Of a stretch of 64,000 nt of DNA, positions 44,151 through 54,365 are shown piece by piece. A program made the position numbers and the translations under genes. Where the stretch lies: assembly GCA_003693705.1 (NCBI GenBank), contig RBZT01000995.1:1-64000 (forward strand). The letters are read 5' to 3'. The notes beneath the pieces were generated by a model. It was not told the DNA's origin and searched no databases. It saw only the letters and a list, made by a program, of their open reading frames with translations. Numbering within the stretch: position 1 is the first letter of the stretch; every line of letters begins with the position of its first letter. Source of the DNA: Polymyxa betae (taxonomy: Eukaryota; Endomyxa; Phytomyxea; Plasmodiophorida; Plasmodiophoridae).

Positions 44151-46667
44151 TCAGATGAAGTACATCTGGGAAGCAGTACGACCCATAACAGTGGGAATGG
44201 CACCGGAAGTAGACGACGCCTCGGAGGCAGAGCCAGACTTGGCTTCAAATTCATCAGCCTTAGAATGGTATCGGGCGCGGAAAGCTGCGAGATGAGCATA
44301 ATAGGCGGCAGGAACAAGCGAAACCGAACGGGTACAGCGGGCGAACATGTAGCATTGACGATTGGTGAGATCTTGCAACAAGTCAGGGGTGAAGTTGTTC
44401 TCGTCAAAAATGCAGTGATAGTGAGTGGGACGAGAAGTTCCCTGAATTCCACCATGTGCAACTAGATAGAAATCGAACTGACGAGGATGAACGACGCCAG
44501 TGTCGACAACGGTACCAGCAGGGACGTTACCAGAGCGATCAGCATCACGAGCAGAAGAACCGGTGACGAAAAAACGAGCGTGATGACGTTTCTGGACGAT
44601 GACAAAGGTGATCTTCGGCGTATAACCAGCCTCTAATTCATTACAAGCGGTACGGAGGGCGTTCAATTCATGCTTGAGGACATACTCAAACTGACCTTCG
44701 GAAACACCATCACGGTAAAACAGGATACGTTCTGGCTTCTTGCCGCGCGTAGACATGTAGAAGCGCTTCAGCAAATTCATGGCCATGGACTTCAAGTCTT
44801 GGATAATCTCCTGACGACCCTTCTGGGCGCGGGTCTCGACTTCATAACGGAAAGGGTAAGCATCCATTGAAGCAACAACAGCAGCAAGAGACGGAAGCTT
44901 TGAATAAGGAGCAGCGTGCGAAACATCGGCACCAATGACAATAGCGGGCTTAGAGAATAAGAAATCAGACGAAGGAGACGGGCTTAAAATGCTGTTGACA
45001 CCACCAGTACGGGCGTTAATCTTGAGAAGCAGATTACGAGCGTACATCGGATCGGCCTTCTGCAGATGCTTCGACTGCATGCATTGAGAAGGAACATCAA
45101 GAACGGTGTCACAAACGCGCTTGATCTCTCCATAGGCTGAAGGATCACCGAAAGGCAAAATGATAAGCAAAAGCTGACACTGGCCCTGGGTGGTCTGCTG
45201 AACTTGCTGGATAGCACGCATGATAACCTCCTGATAATTAGGGGCACCACGGCCTTGGGGACGATGAGGAATGACGACAGGTCGTTGAAAAGCAACACCG
45301 TGCTCCTTTCCGGCGCCGTTCAGAACGCTAAGGAAGTTCATGACTTCATTCTCACGAGCACGAGATTCCAAGACCAAGCAGCCCCAGTGGTTGATCGGGT
45401 TCGAGACGTACATTTGGGCATCACGAGGCTGCCAAACACCCAGGTTTGGCTTGACGGCCTTGTTGCGGGAGTGAGGACTGTAAGAGATTGTGGGTGGTTC
45501 AAGAACACGACCGTCGATTTGCAGAGGCTGGGGGTTGACACGAATGCCAAAGTCTTTCAAGGCAGGGTCACGATCATATGAACGCTCGTTAACAGCATTT
45601 TGAACGTTCTGAAGCCGGATGTTGGGCTTGGCAGCTGTCTTTTTAATCATGGCCGCGGTTTGAGCAGGAGCCAGCTTTTTAGTGATACGCTCTCCTCCCA
45701 AAACATTGCAAACCTCCATAGGAAGATAGGTTGGTTTCTCCCTGCTACCAACGACCAATAAAGGCAGGTTCGGGTATTGCAAACGGGTCTGATAGCGCTG
45801 TTGGAAGTACTCGGCGACATTAGTACGGCGCGTTCCAGATTCTTCGGGGATATCAAATTGGAGTTGGAGAGGGTTTTCCTTTGCGATATCGCGAATGATA
45901 TAGCGGCGCTTGCAGTCACCACGATGAGTGACGACGACCTTCACACCAGCCAGTTCAGCACGAATCGCAGGACGGTTCGCATCACCGATTTGGTCCAGGG
46001 ATTTCTTGGTCACGCTCGCAACCAACTCGACGACAGGCTGGGGACGGTGGAAGCAGGTAGCGGCAACATCCAGGTTAACCAACAGACGACCATGAGCAGG
46101 GCGAAGCGATTGGTGATAGCCAAACCAAATTTCTGCTCCAGCATCGAGAGGTGCAGTGTTCTTTCCAGAGAAGAACGACGATCCAATACTGGTGCAAGTA
46201 GCGATTGGTGTCGTACGAAGGACGACATCCAGGGCCTGAATAGCATCTTGCGGAATGTCGACATCTTGACCAGCAAGGAAGGCATGCAGAGTGGACATGC
46301 TAACAACAGCAACATGCTCAAGCTTGACGGTGAACTTGTCACGACGATCAGGCAAGTCGACGACTTCAACCCGGCTGCTCCATGACATGCGCTTAGGATA
46401 GTAAAGGGACGCTTCACCATCATAAGCGGGTGTCAAGTTGCCTTCAAACAAATCGAGGCAGTTGCTGCGGAGGTGGGCCATGATCATGCGATTAATGGTC
46501 TTGGGAACAGCCGGCGTGATCTGAACATTGTACATGTGCAGGTCGGCAGAGGGGACAACCGGGACCTCAAAGAAATTTGTGACAAGCTGGATGCGACGGC
46601 CGCGGGTGCCGGCACCAGGACGCTTCGGCATAAAGGCCGGGTTGGAGGTGATAAGTTCAGTCGACAT
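44151..46667 (-). CDS. Argonaute (eukaryotic Ago clade), copy B
   Basis: Intronless, 838 residues, collinear with copy A over its full length. N domain 'KRPGAGTRGRRIQLVTNFFE', PAZ, 'PMEVCNVLGGERITKKL' linker, MID ('AYGEIKRVCDT', 'SQCM') and PIWI. Complete slicer tetrad: D581 ('IGADVSHAA'), E620 ('RQEIIQDL'), D653 ('FYRDGVSEG'), H792 ('YYAHLAAF'). Terminal 'SQMYFI'. Third positions are richer in C/G than in copy A (many ATC, GTC, CGT, AAG codons), the pattern expected for a highly expressed gene. The start at 46667 is preceded by about 0.7 kb without genes. Confidence 0.96.
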   Translation of the reverse strand: MSTELITSNPAFMPKRPGAGTRGRRIQLVTNFFEVPVVPSADLHMYNVQITPAVPKTINRMIMAHLRSNCLDLFEGNLTPAYDGEASLYYPKRMSWSSRVEVVDLPDRRDKFTVKLEHVAVVSMSTLHAFLAGQDVDIPQDAIQALDVVLRTTPIATCTSIGSSFFSGKNTAPLDAGAEIWFGYHQSLRPAHGRLLVNLDVAATCFHRPQPVVELVASVTKKSLDQIGDANRPAIRAELAGVKVVVTHRGDCKRRYIIRDIAKENPLQLQFDIPEESGTRRTNVAEYFQQRYQTRLQYPNLPLLVVGSREKPTYLPMEVCNVLGGERITKKLAPAQTAAMIKKTAAKPNIRLQNVQNAVNERSYDRDPALKDFGIRVNPQPLQIDGRVLEPPTISYSPHSRNKAVKPNLGVWQPRDAQMYVSNPINHWGCLVLESRARENEVMNFLSVLNGAGKEHGVAFQRPVVIPHRPQGRGAPNYQEVIMRAIQQVQQTTQGQCQLLLIILPFGDPSAYGEIKRVCDTVLDVPSQCMQSKHLQKADPMYARNLLLKINARTGGVNSILSPSPSSDFLFSKPAIVIGADVSHAAPYSKLPSLAAVVASMDAYPFRYEVETRAQKGRQEIIQDLKSMAMNLLKRFYMSTRGKKPERILFYRDGVSEGQFEYVLKHELNALRTACNELEAGYTPKITFVIVQKRHHARFFVTGSSARDADRSGNVPAGTVVDTGVVHPRQFDFYLVAHGGIQGTSRPTHYHCIFDENNFTPDLLQDLTNRQCYMFARCTRSVSLVPAAYYAHLAAFRARYHSKADEFEAKSGSASEASSTSGAIPTVMGRTASQMYFI

Positions 46668-47362
46668 GATCGAAACCAGACAAGTAGATCAAATGAGCTA
46701 CGAGCTTCGATCAGCACATAAACAGACACACAGGCAATGAAGACTACTTGAGAGATAACAACAACGACGACGTAGACCCGACAAAAGATGCGTCAGTCAC
46801 GCTGAACTTGCAAGCGCGTAGCCTGCTCTCAACAAGATGTTACACTCGGTTGCAGAAGATTAGCGCTTTCCAGTATAAATATCATGACAGTAGCGGCCTC
46901 TTGTGACTGAGTGATAAGTGTCCATCCCTACCCAGTCACCAGTACAGTCGTTCAACCAATTGTTTAGGTACCATGGGTTGCATGGCGATTTAAGATGCAG
47001 CCTCCTAACAGCTGTATCTGTGTATCTGGCATCTGTTATGCGTGTATCACCTGCATATGAACGGCAAACTGCATGCCACTGCTCACATCGTAACGCGCTG
47101 GACCTACCGTACGTCTATCTCGCCAAGGCTTGGTTCAGCACTTCTTGCATTAGCGTTTATACCATTCGAGACTTTTAGAAATTAATTTAAACGTAATACA
47201 CGACCGTTTTTGATATGAACGTTGCTGTTAACTTGATTGCGTGCGATTATCGATTGATCGTAATGGCGCAGGCAATGGATCAAAGTTCTTACCCGAAAGT
47301 GATGAATTCTCTCTTATTGATCTATCTATATTGCGCAGGAGATTTGTAAGCGGGTTCTGGGC
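46668..47362. other. Divergent promoter region of Argonaute B and ACBD6
   Basis: About 0.7 kb, less AT-rich than other gaps. Contains CAACAACGACGACG near 46758 and, at its right end, TGCGCAGGAGATT (47332-47344). No independent gene that I can support. Confidence 0.4.
47332..47344 (+). promoter_or_regulatory. TGCGCAGGAGATT element just upstream of ACBD6
   Basis: Identical 13-mer at 28778-28790 in the DHX15 promoter. Here it lies 18 bp before the ATG, so it may mark the transcription start. Role inferred. Confidence 0.35.
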
Positions 47363-48371
47363 ATGTCGAGTAAGAAGCAGCTTGAACGGCTCGATATGGA
47401 GTTTCAGGCGGCGGTCGACTGCATAACCCGATCTAAAATCAAGGTTTCCAATCAGGCTAAGCTCAAGCTCTACGCATTGTATAAGCAAGCTACTGTCGGT
47501 CGTTGCAATGTCGCCAGGCCCAGATTTCTGGATTTCACCGGCAAAGCCAAATGGGACGCTTGGAACGCTTTAAGCAATATGAGGTATGTTCCTTGCTCTC
47601 GATTGTACCTAGAGTAATTTGTTTTCAGCCAAGATCAGGCTAAATTGAAGTACGTAATGGTTGCCAGAAAGATGCTTCAAGGTGGAAAGCCATCACGTGA
47701 AGAAGACGATTATGGTGGTGGTGTTGTCACAACAGGCGTGCTTGCACCTGCTGTTAGCCGCATGGCATTTGAGCCTGAAGAGTACTTATCAATTCATAGC
47801 GCTTTCATTGGGTTCTATATAGGGCTTACATTTCAAATGTTTCAGATGTCTTAGCTTACTTGAGTTGTTTTCTGTCTACAACGTTTACATATTTAACTAA
47901 AACGACTGTTTGGCATTTACCGAATTTATGGCCTGCTCATAATTGTACAGAGAGTGCGACCTGAACAGCATCTGGGATCTTGCATGCGATAACAAAATCG
48001 AGATGATCAAAAAGCTGTTAGATACTGACATTGTTCCGGTTGACGCTCGTGATGAGCACGGTTGTAGGTACACGTATCTGCCAGCTTGGGAATTTTTACT
48101 CAGATTTGGCAGTGCCTTACATTTAGCTTGTGATCGGGGCCATGCTGATCTAGCCCGGCTATTGCTCGGAAAGTACCATGCAAATGTTAATCTACAAGAT
48201 AAATCGGGCTGTACGCCTCTTCATTACGCCGTTTGTTGCAATCGTCCCGAGATTGCCCATATCTTAATGAGCCATGGTGCCAATCCGATCATACAGGATA
48301 ATGAAGGACATTTGCCCATATCCAGTGCAGGGCCCGAAGTCGCTGCTGTCTTTAGCCATTATGGCAACTAA
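47363..48371 (+). CDS. ACBD6: Acyl-CoA-binding protein with ankyrin repeats (ACBD6)
   Basis: Four exons. The N-terminal acyl-CoA-binding domain is readable: 'LERLDMEFQAAVDCI', 'KLKLYALYKQATVGRC', 'RPRFLDFTGKAKWDAWNAL' and, after an intron, 'SQDQAKLKYVMVARKML'. The KWxAW motif and Tyr/Lys ligand-binding residues are kept. After an acidic linker come ankyrin repeats ('SALHLACDRGHADLARLLL', 'GCTPLHYAVCCNRPEIAHIL'). ACBD6 binds long-chain acyl-CoA and supports protein N-myristoylation and lipid turnover. The last intron (48068-48103) is 36 nt, a multiple of three and without a stop, so retention would only insert 12 residues between ankyrin helices. Confidence 0.9.
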
Positions 48372-48727
48372 GATGATTCCTGCGCTGGTACTACACATGG
48401 CATTATCAATTCTTCATCTTGCATCTACAGAAAGCGACCAAACCCGAACAATATTCTATTGTACATGAAAGAATCCCTTTAGTGAGACCTGCTCTCCAGT
48501 AATAAACATTACGTAAAACATTGATAATAACAATTTTATTAGCATTTTTGTAGATTTTTTGCCAATTGCTTATTTTTGAATTCGGTAAAATTGCAAAAGT
48601 GCGAGGTCGGACTGCGCAGAAACTTGCGGACCTAATGATGGATGTCTGAGTTGGAATTTTTTGATCTGGGGGTTCCCGAACAACAATCCCAGCTGATTAG
48701 ACAATGCTTTAAGCCTGTCCCATAAAC
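48372..48727. other. Intergenic; promoter of the TFIIB-like gene
   Basis: AT-rich left half, then GTGCGAGGTCGGACTGCGCAG near 48599-48619 including another TGCGCAG. No gene seen. Confidence 0.4.
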
Positions 48728-49795
48728 ATGGTCGGGATCGCGATTCATAACCCGATCTTCGACGTCAACGACACCGGCTTTCAGCTAAATGGCCTAAACC
48801 TGGACAATGACCAACAGCTACCCGGTTTGAATCTTGAAGTGCTCCAGCGCATCACCTCAATCTTGGCGCTGCTCCAAATCCCTAAGACTATCCATCCAGA
48901 ATGCATCATCGTTTTCCGATTATTTTTGCAACGCCTGATACAGGGTAACCCAAACAAAGCTGCAGAGCGCCCTCGATTCGAAACTGCCGTTACCGCCTGC
49001 GCGGTGATTGTGGCTCGATCGCATCATGTACCAATGTCAATCTCAGATGCTGCTGCTTGGGCCAGTATTGACATCGGGCTATTACAGACTACATATTACC
49101 AGATTGCTAGTCTGGTCTCTGATCGGATTCATGTTTGTCCATCGCGTCCCAGCATCTACTTTCCCCGAATTTTTCACGCAGCTCGCTTTTCAGATCTCAA
49201 AGTATTGCAGGTCGCGGAGCAATTGCTCTCAATTTGTCTCCGCGAACTGATTGTGCTGGGGAGACCGAGCTCTGCTATAGCTGGAGCTGTCATCAGCGTC
49301 GCTTTCCGTTCTGTCCATAGGACCCCATTGGCCCCCGAACAAATCTCTCGCATCGAATCCGAGCTAAATCTAACGACGATTAGTTCTGATATCAATTATG
49401 TTATGGCGTCGTTAGCTCGTTTGGCATCTCTACTCCCCTTCAATGTCCCATTCGGCCCCGATTCTCTTGACCTCTACTTGCCCGAGCTTATCTTCCATTT
49501 AGATCAGCTTAGCTGTATTGTGAATTCAGATCCAGAGTCCACTCGTGGCTTGGGACCTTTCATTACACCTGATGTCATCACCAGGATCGAGGTGGCTCAG
49601 GCTGTAATCTGGATAGCTCGTCATATGCAGGCCGGCTCAGTGTATATTGGCGAACTTCCAATTGATATTCTGTCAAATGAAATTGGGTTGTTTGGGTCGG
49701 GCCCCAATCCCCATTTGGAGGCCGCCGTTCGCTCATTGATACAGAAATCCGTTCCATTGATATCCATTTTGAATGGAGAATATCGCCTCTGTTAA
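48728..49795 (+). CDS. Possible TFIIB/cyclin-fold protein
   Basis: Intronless, 355 residues, mostly alpha-helical. Two helical halves are suggestive of tandem cyclin folds, and 'LGRPSSAIAGAVISVAFRS' resembles the 'GR.P..IA.A.+..A.+' helix of TFIIB, BRF1/2 and archaeal TFB core repeats, followed by 'SRIESELNLTTISSDINYV' as the next helix pair. No N-terminal zinc ribbon is present in the 'MVGIAIHNPIF' start region. It may be a divergent general transcription factor (TAF1B/Rrn7-like, BRF-like) or a cyclin. Weak identification from one motif. Confidence 0.4.
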   Translation: MVGIAIHNPIFDVNDTGFQLNGLNLDNDQQLPGLNLEVLQRITSILALLQIPKTIHPECIIVFRLFLQRLIQGNPNKAAERPRFETAVTACAVIVARSHHVPMSISDAAAWASIDIGLLQTTYYQIASLVSDRIHVCPSRPSIYFPRIFHAARFSDLKVLQVAEQLLSICLRELIVLGRPSSAIAGAVISVAFRSVHRTPLAPEQISRIESELNLTTISSDINYVMASLARLASLLPFNVPFGPDSLDLYLPELIFHLDQLSCIVNSDPESTRGLGPFITPDVITRIEVAQAVIWIARHMQAGSVYIGELPIDILSNEIGLFGSGPNPHLEAAVRSLIQKSVPLISILNGEYRLC

Positions 49796-49851
49796 CTTTA
49801 TATAATAAATATATTGAAGGTTCTCAGCCAACGATTTCGACATTGCTGGCT

Positions 49852-50463
49852 TCACAAAGATCCGATTTCCCGCTCTGCACCTGATGGAATAGCTCGGCGA
49901 ATTGCGTCCATCGGCTCCTGAATTCTGACTTCAAAGCGATCAGTCCTTGTTGAAGGCATGAACGTAAGAGCATGCGGTACCTGACGAATACATTTCACAT
50001 CGCGAGGACGTATTGTGGCGATTAAATGATGCCGTACTGCGCGTCGAAGGATTTCGGATCCTGTGATATCTCTCACGCCGTATTTCAAATCGAATTGGAT
50101 ATTGCAGAAGTCCATCGAGGCGTCTTCATTTGTAGTCCCTGATATCCGATAACTCATTATAGGGAAATTAAGTAATTCCTTACCGATGTATTTACTGGCG
50201 AAAGCAGGCCTCAAAATATTCACTATAAGATTTTAATTGGAGCTCCAACGACAATAAATAGCGTTTTGCATACTCAACATATCGCAACAATCGCTGACGA
50301 ATTGATCGATTTCGGACGAGAGCAGATAGCCATCGCTGTCGGTATCATATTCGTTCCACAACCTTTCCATCGTCCTCTCGTCGATATCATAAAGGCGGGA
50401 TAAGTTCGCAGACAGAAAATTCACCCGGAACCCTGGGCTGTTTTTCAGGGGGAGACTCTTCAT
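49852..50463 (-). CDS. EF-hand protein of unknown role
   Basis: Two exons joined by a 30-nt putative intron (50223-50252), about 193 residues. The N-terminal half has one clear EF-hand loop 'DTDSDGYLLSSE' flanked by helices ('MERLWNEY', 'IDQFVSDCCDML'). The C-terminal half ('LKYGVRDITGSEILRRAVRH', 'ALTFMPSTRTDRFEVRI') looks beta-rich and is not recognised. If the intron is not real, the first exon would end as a 76-residue protein. It converges on the TFIIB-like gene with 56 nt between stops. Confidence 0.5.
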
Positions 50464-50737
50464 GCAACATTGACTCCACCTTCACGTTCCATCAACTTTC
50501 TTTTCCAAAACCGCGCTCTCATGATCTAATAAAAAACGAAGTTCTCCTTCGAAGTTTCTCCTGGGACTGACACGTGACAATGTTACACAGTTGATGGAAA
50601 AGTCGTCCAGTAAAAAAAGGAGCATTTTTGACTGTAAACTGTAAAACTATTTACACAGTCATGTTACTAAATCAGGGTGAGAGCTCTACTTCAGTGCGGG
50701 GATTTTCCTCATCAAACATATCATATTTCGTCTGATA

Positions 50738-51485
50738 ATGTCGACGTCTTCCAATAAAGGCACGGCTCATCTGCCGCCCATCAATATCACTGATTCGCAA
50801 ACGGTCAAACATACTTTGGACGATCAAGCCATTGCGGTTGGGCTATGTTTGAGATCTTCATTTTTGAGGCCTAAATCGCTCTAGTATGTCAGGATGAAAG
50901 GCTATCAGGAAAATATGACCCCAGTTGTGCTGTCATCAGTGATATCTATTATCGCTGTTGTTCTTGCTGTGTATGGGCATTTTCTTCCTTATCCTGCTGA
51001 AAGAACCAAGTTGATACTTTGTGTATCTGGGTATGAATTTGCGTTAGTTGTTGAAGATTTTTAACTTCTCTATTAACCAGATTTGGGATTTGTACATTGT
51101 TTTTGAGAGGTCTCAAGTTCTACTACGGCAAGAATGCCTTGATTTGTGTCAAATCTCGCGAGGTCAGTCCATCTGTCCTTATTTAACGTCGGCTTATAAC
51201 ATTGCGATATAGTCGCAGATCCCTGGACAGATACAGAAATTAGGCAAGGTGGCCCCAGGTCTCAGTCTTTCTACAACGATGGAACCGCGCCAGGATATCT
51301 ACAAGGTTACTCTGACCCCTCGGAAGTGCAACGAAGCATCAACTCAGTTGCAAGAAATCACCATTGATCTGTCTGTCTTCGAGTTCTTTGATGTTGCAGG
51401 CAACTTCTTGAGAAATAAGTTCTATGACCGACTTGGTGAAGTATTTGAAGCCTATCACTCTACGGCAGCAAAGAAGATTCAATGA
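50738..51485 (+). CDS. SPCS2: Signal peptidase complex subunit 2 (SPC25)
   Basis: Four exons, about 180 residues. SPCS2 is an accessory subunit of ER signal peptidase that contacts the translocon. The N-terminal 'TVKHTLDDQAIAY' matches the family 'AVKNSLDD' motif, followed by two TM helices ('TPVVLSSVISIIAVVLAVYG' and 'LILCVSGFGICTLFLRGL' after splicing) that form a hairpin. The cytosolic C-terminal domain has 'ISLSTTMEPRQDIYKVTL'-type strand and 'DLSVFEFFDVAGNFLRNKFY', the conserved 'FFD..G' motif. Start fixed by the ATG directly before the Ser-rich N-terminus. Confidence 0.88.
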
Positions 51486-51569
51486 TGCCAATATATTGTT
51501 TTAGTTCGCATCTTACTGTAATACTCTTACTTTGTCTCGTTTTGTTTATTGAGACACTTAAAAGTTACT

Positions 51570-53723
51570 TCAGTCCCCGCCATACTTCATCTCATTCTCG
51601 GAAAAGCCAACAGTTGGGAACTGTCTTGCAAATTCTACAGCACAATCAATATTTACTTGTAATCTCTCAGTTTGCACAACATACCGATAACGTCTTTTTT
51701 AAGGCCAGAGAGACCGTGGTCTTCTGATGTCAGTGTAGCCTCAAAATCTTTTATCTTGCTTGATGGAGACTAGTTCATGTTAGATCTAACAAGTCTGTTA
51801 TCGCTTATCTAACCTTCTTAGCTACTGTCAGTGTGACGTCGATACCTTTTATAACAAAATCCGCTATCTTCTTGAAGTCTGCTTCTTCCAGTCCTGTGTA
51901 AACTTTTATGTCAAAAAAACGGAATTATCATTACATGCAGAGTGGACCTCGCGATGTCATTGCCGGGGTTCCCAGTCGGATTCCTGGATGCTTATCAGTC
52001 GAAGCCGAACTTATCATCCATGAACGTTAAATACCTCCAGGAGTCATTGCACTTTTGTCACCCGGGACAGTATTTTTGTTCAAAGCAATATTGACCCGCT
52101 CCAAAGTTTTCTCCACCTTTTAGATGTCGGGAAAGATGTTTCAATGCGAAAATTGAAAGATATACCTTTGCGCCATCTATCCCCAAAGGTTTTACATCGA
52201 TGAGGAAAAGATGGTTATCAGTTCCGCCAGATACTATTCTGAATCCTTTTTCCAGGAATGATTTAGCTAGGACTTGGCAATTGGAGAGAACTTTCTTTTG
52301 GTAGGTAGTGAACTCATCCGATTTGGCCTAATTCAAAATTTAACTTGATATCGTTTATCAGTTGTAATCAGACCTGATGGAGAGCGACTGCAAGAGCAGT
52401 AATTGTGTGATTGTGAGGTCCACCTTGATGTCCAGGGAAGACGGCGTGGTTAATTGCCGACTCTAGATCATATTGGATCTCTTTCCCCTTCTTATTAACC
52501 GATTTTACTCCTGAAAGAATCAGCAACAAAGAGTTGTGATTCAAAAAAACGAACCTTTGCGGTAGAAGATCATTGCCCCTCTTGGCCCTCTTAATGATTT
52601 ATGGGTTGTAGTGGTGACAATATCAGCGTATTCGAATGGATTTCGCAGCAATTTGGCAGCTATTAATCCTGACACATGCGCCATATCGTACATGAAGTGT
52701 GCTGAATTATCATCAGCAACCTAAATAGGACTTTAGTTCGGTGAATTATCGACTTCGACAGAATTGCCTTTCGTAATATTTCGTAGTCAAAATCTCTTGA
52801 ATAAGCAGAGGCACCGCTCACTAAGATTTTTGGGCGATATCTGGAAGCCAAAAACTCCAATTCCTCGTAGTTTATCAGTCCAGTTTCCTTCGCAATGATT
52901 GAGTAGATAGAGGGAAATTCACCCAAGTCTAACCTCATTGAGCCGATAGGGCAAAACTTCGAAGTACTTGGAAACCGCTGAAATTTTCTTTGTTGGTGTT
53001 TGGTATCCATGAGACAAACTACGGCATTGCTCTTGAGAAAAGTACTTCAACAAACATTGATTGACTTACTGTCCACCATGCGGCAGATCCAAACTCATAA
53101 TCCGATCGTGTGCGTTTAGAAGGGCCGAGTATACGTAAAAATTTGCTGGAGATCCCGACAAAGGCTGAACATTGACACCCCACTTTTCCGGATCAAGCCC
53201 ATACACTTCAAGAGCCCTCTTCTGACAGAGTCGTTCTATTTGGTCGATGTATTCATTTCCGCCATCTACGAAGACGTTTTAGCTTTGCACATTCAGTCGA
53301 TCTGGTTTCATTACAATAGCGTGTTCCAGGATATCCTGAAATGAGGGTTTAGAAGATCGTATCCAGCTACCTAGTATTCATACCCTCTGAATATTTGTTT
53401 TGCATTATTGATCCAAGCGCTTCTAGAACGCTACGTGAAGTAAAATTCTACAGCCAAACTTAATAAAATCTTGGGTGGATTAGGATGTTCTTTCCTCTGA
53501 AGGAATTAAAGAGATACTCTCACGCTGACGCTGCTTTTCGTGTTCTATGATATCAAGAATTTCAGGATCTGCGTCTTTGAGAGGTCGCGATACAATCTAC
53601 TCAGTCGTCAGTAGCTAAAATTCCACTGTCTTGGGCCCATACCGAGGAATGCAGCCATCTACCGGGCAGCGATATGGTGGGACAATGGCCAGCTCTGATG
53701 CCAATCCTGATGATTGATTGCAT
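51570..53723 (-). CDS. SHMT2: Serine hydroxymethyltransferase, mitochondrial form
   Basis: At least twelve small exons. SHMT is a PLP enzyme converting serine and tetrahydrofolate to glycine and methylene-THF. Presequence '[15 protein letters not shown]' and then '[17 protein letters not shown]', '[13 protein letters not shown]', '[12 protein letters not shown]', '[16 protein letters not shown]', '[15 protein letters not shown]', 'DYEELEF'-type region, 'YDMAHVSGL', the PLP lysine in '[14 protein letters not shown]', '[11 protein letters not shown]', '[15 protein letters not shown]' and the C-terminal '[10 protein letters not shown]'. One intron (52721-52767) appears to begin with GC and another (53448-53494) with GA. 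The Arg/Ile-rich start indicates mitochondria. The gene reads through without frameshift, so it is functional, not a pseudogene. Confidence 0.92.
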
Positions 53724-53928
53724 AATGACGAAGTGAACTGAAGGATGGATTGGGTCAAATATGTTCAAGTAGCCTTCGTTACCGAAGTATGCCGCTTATC
53801 ATTCTACTATCACACACATCTCTAGACAGTTTATTTGGCAATCCTCTCGCTAATTACAATTTTGACCTTGCCCATGCTCAACTGTTAGTGTTTTTTTCCT
53901 GATGAGCTTTCACTAGCCTTCTGAGGGG

Positions 53929-54365
53929 ATGGCATCCGGCGACCAAAGTAAACAACCGCTTATTAGCAGAGAATCTGGTGGACTTCAATATGCTCTTCGT
54001 ATGGAGGACGATGCATTAGAAGATATGATTGCAGCTTTAGGGAGATTAGGAGCAATAAGCAAGCAGATGCATGAAGAAATTGCTCAGCAGAACCAGTAAT
54101 GTAATGGAAAAGTGACTGTGTCAGATTTAATGTGCATCATTTAGGGAAGTGCAGGATCTCAATGATCGTACATCAGTTACCACATTGAAGTTTCGGAAAG
54201 TCGATAAAAAGTTAGAGGAATTGGTCGCTCGATCAGGTAATTCAACCTTCCAATTGCAATCAAGATAGGGACTCAGAATCCGGAATAGGATGGAGCAGAA
54301 TGAAAATTATATTTTTCCTCTCGATGTTACTATTGTTTCTTATTAGCCTGATCGTCTATACATAA
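53929..54365 (+). CDS. Qc-type SNARE (BET1/syntaxin-8-like)
   Basis: Three exons with introns of 47 and 28 nt, 119 residues. One SNARE helix ('MEDDALEDMIAALGRLGAISKQMHEEIAQQNQ' region, residues ~24-85) with the zero-layer Gln in 'IAQQNQEVQDLN', then 'RSDRDSESG' and a C-terminal TM anchor ('MKIIFFLSMLLLFLISLIVY'). The short N-terminus without Habc domain resembles BET1; the 'QQNQEVQDLNDRT' run is Qc-like. It would act in ER-Golgi or endosomal fusion with partner R-, Qa- and Qb-SNAREs. Which Qc member is not resolved. Confidence 0.75.

Noticed and set aside
45777-46385. Long open frame antisense to Argonaute B (202 codons)
   Set aside because: It is a shadow of the GC-rich coding strand; amino-acid composition is odd and there is no motif, whereas the sense frame is a clear Argonaute.
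40283-46667. Prokaryotic-type Argonaute defence operon
   Set aside because: Both proteins have full eukaryotic Ago architecture with N, PAZ, MID and PIWI and typical C-termini. Neighbours are spliced eukaryotic genes and the two Argonautes are on opposite strands, so there is no operon.
51570-53723. SHMT as a decayed pseudogene
   Set aside because: At first the gene looks broken into short frames with stops, but every break is resolved by a short intron and the rebuilt motifs run from the presequence to the conserved C-terminus. Only one donor (GA) remains abnormal.
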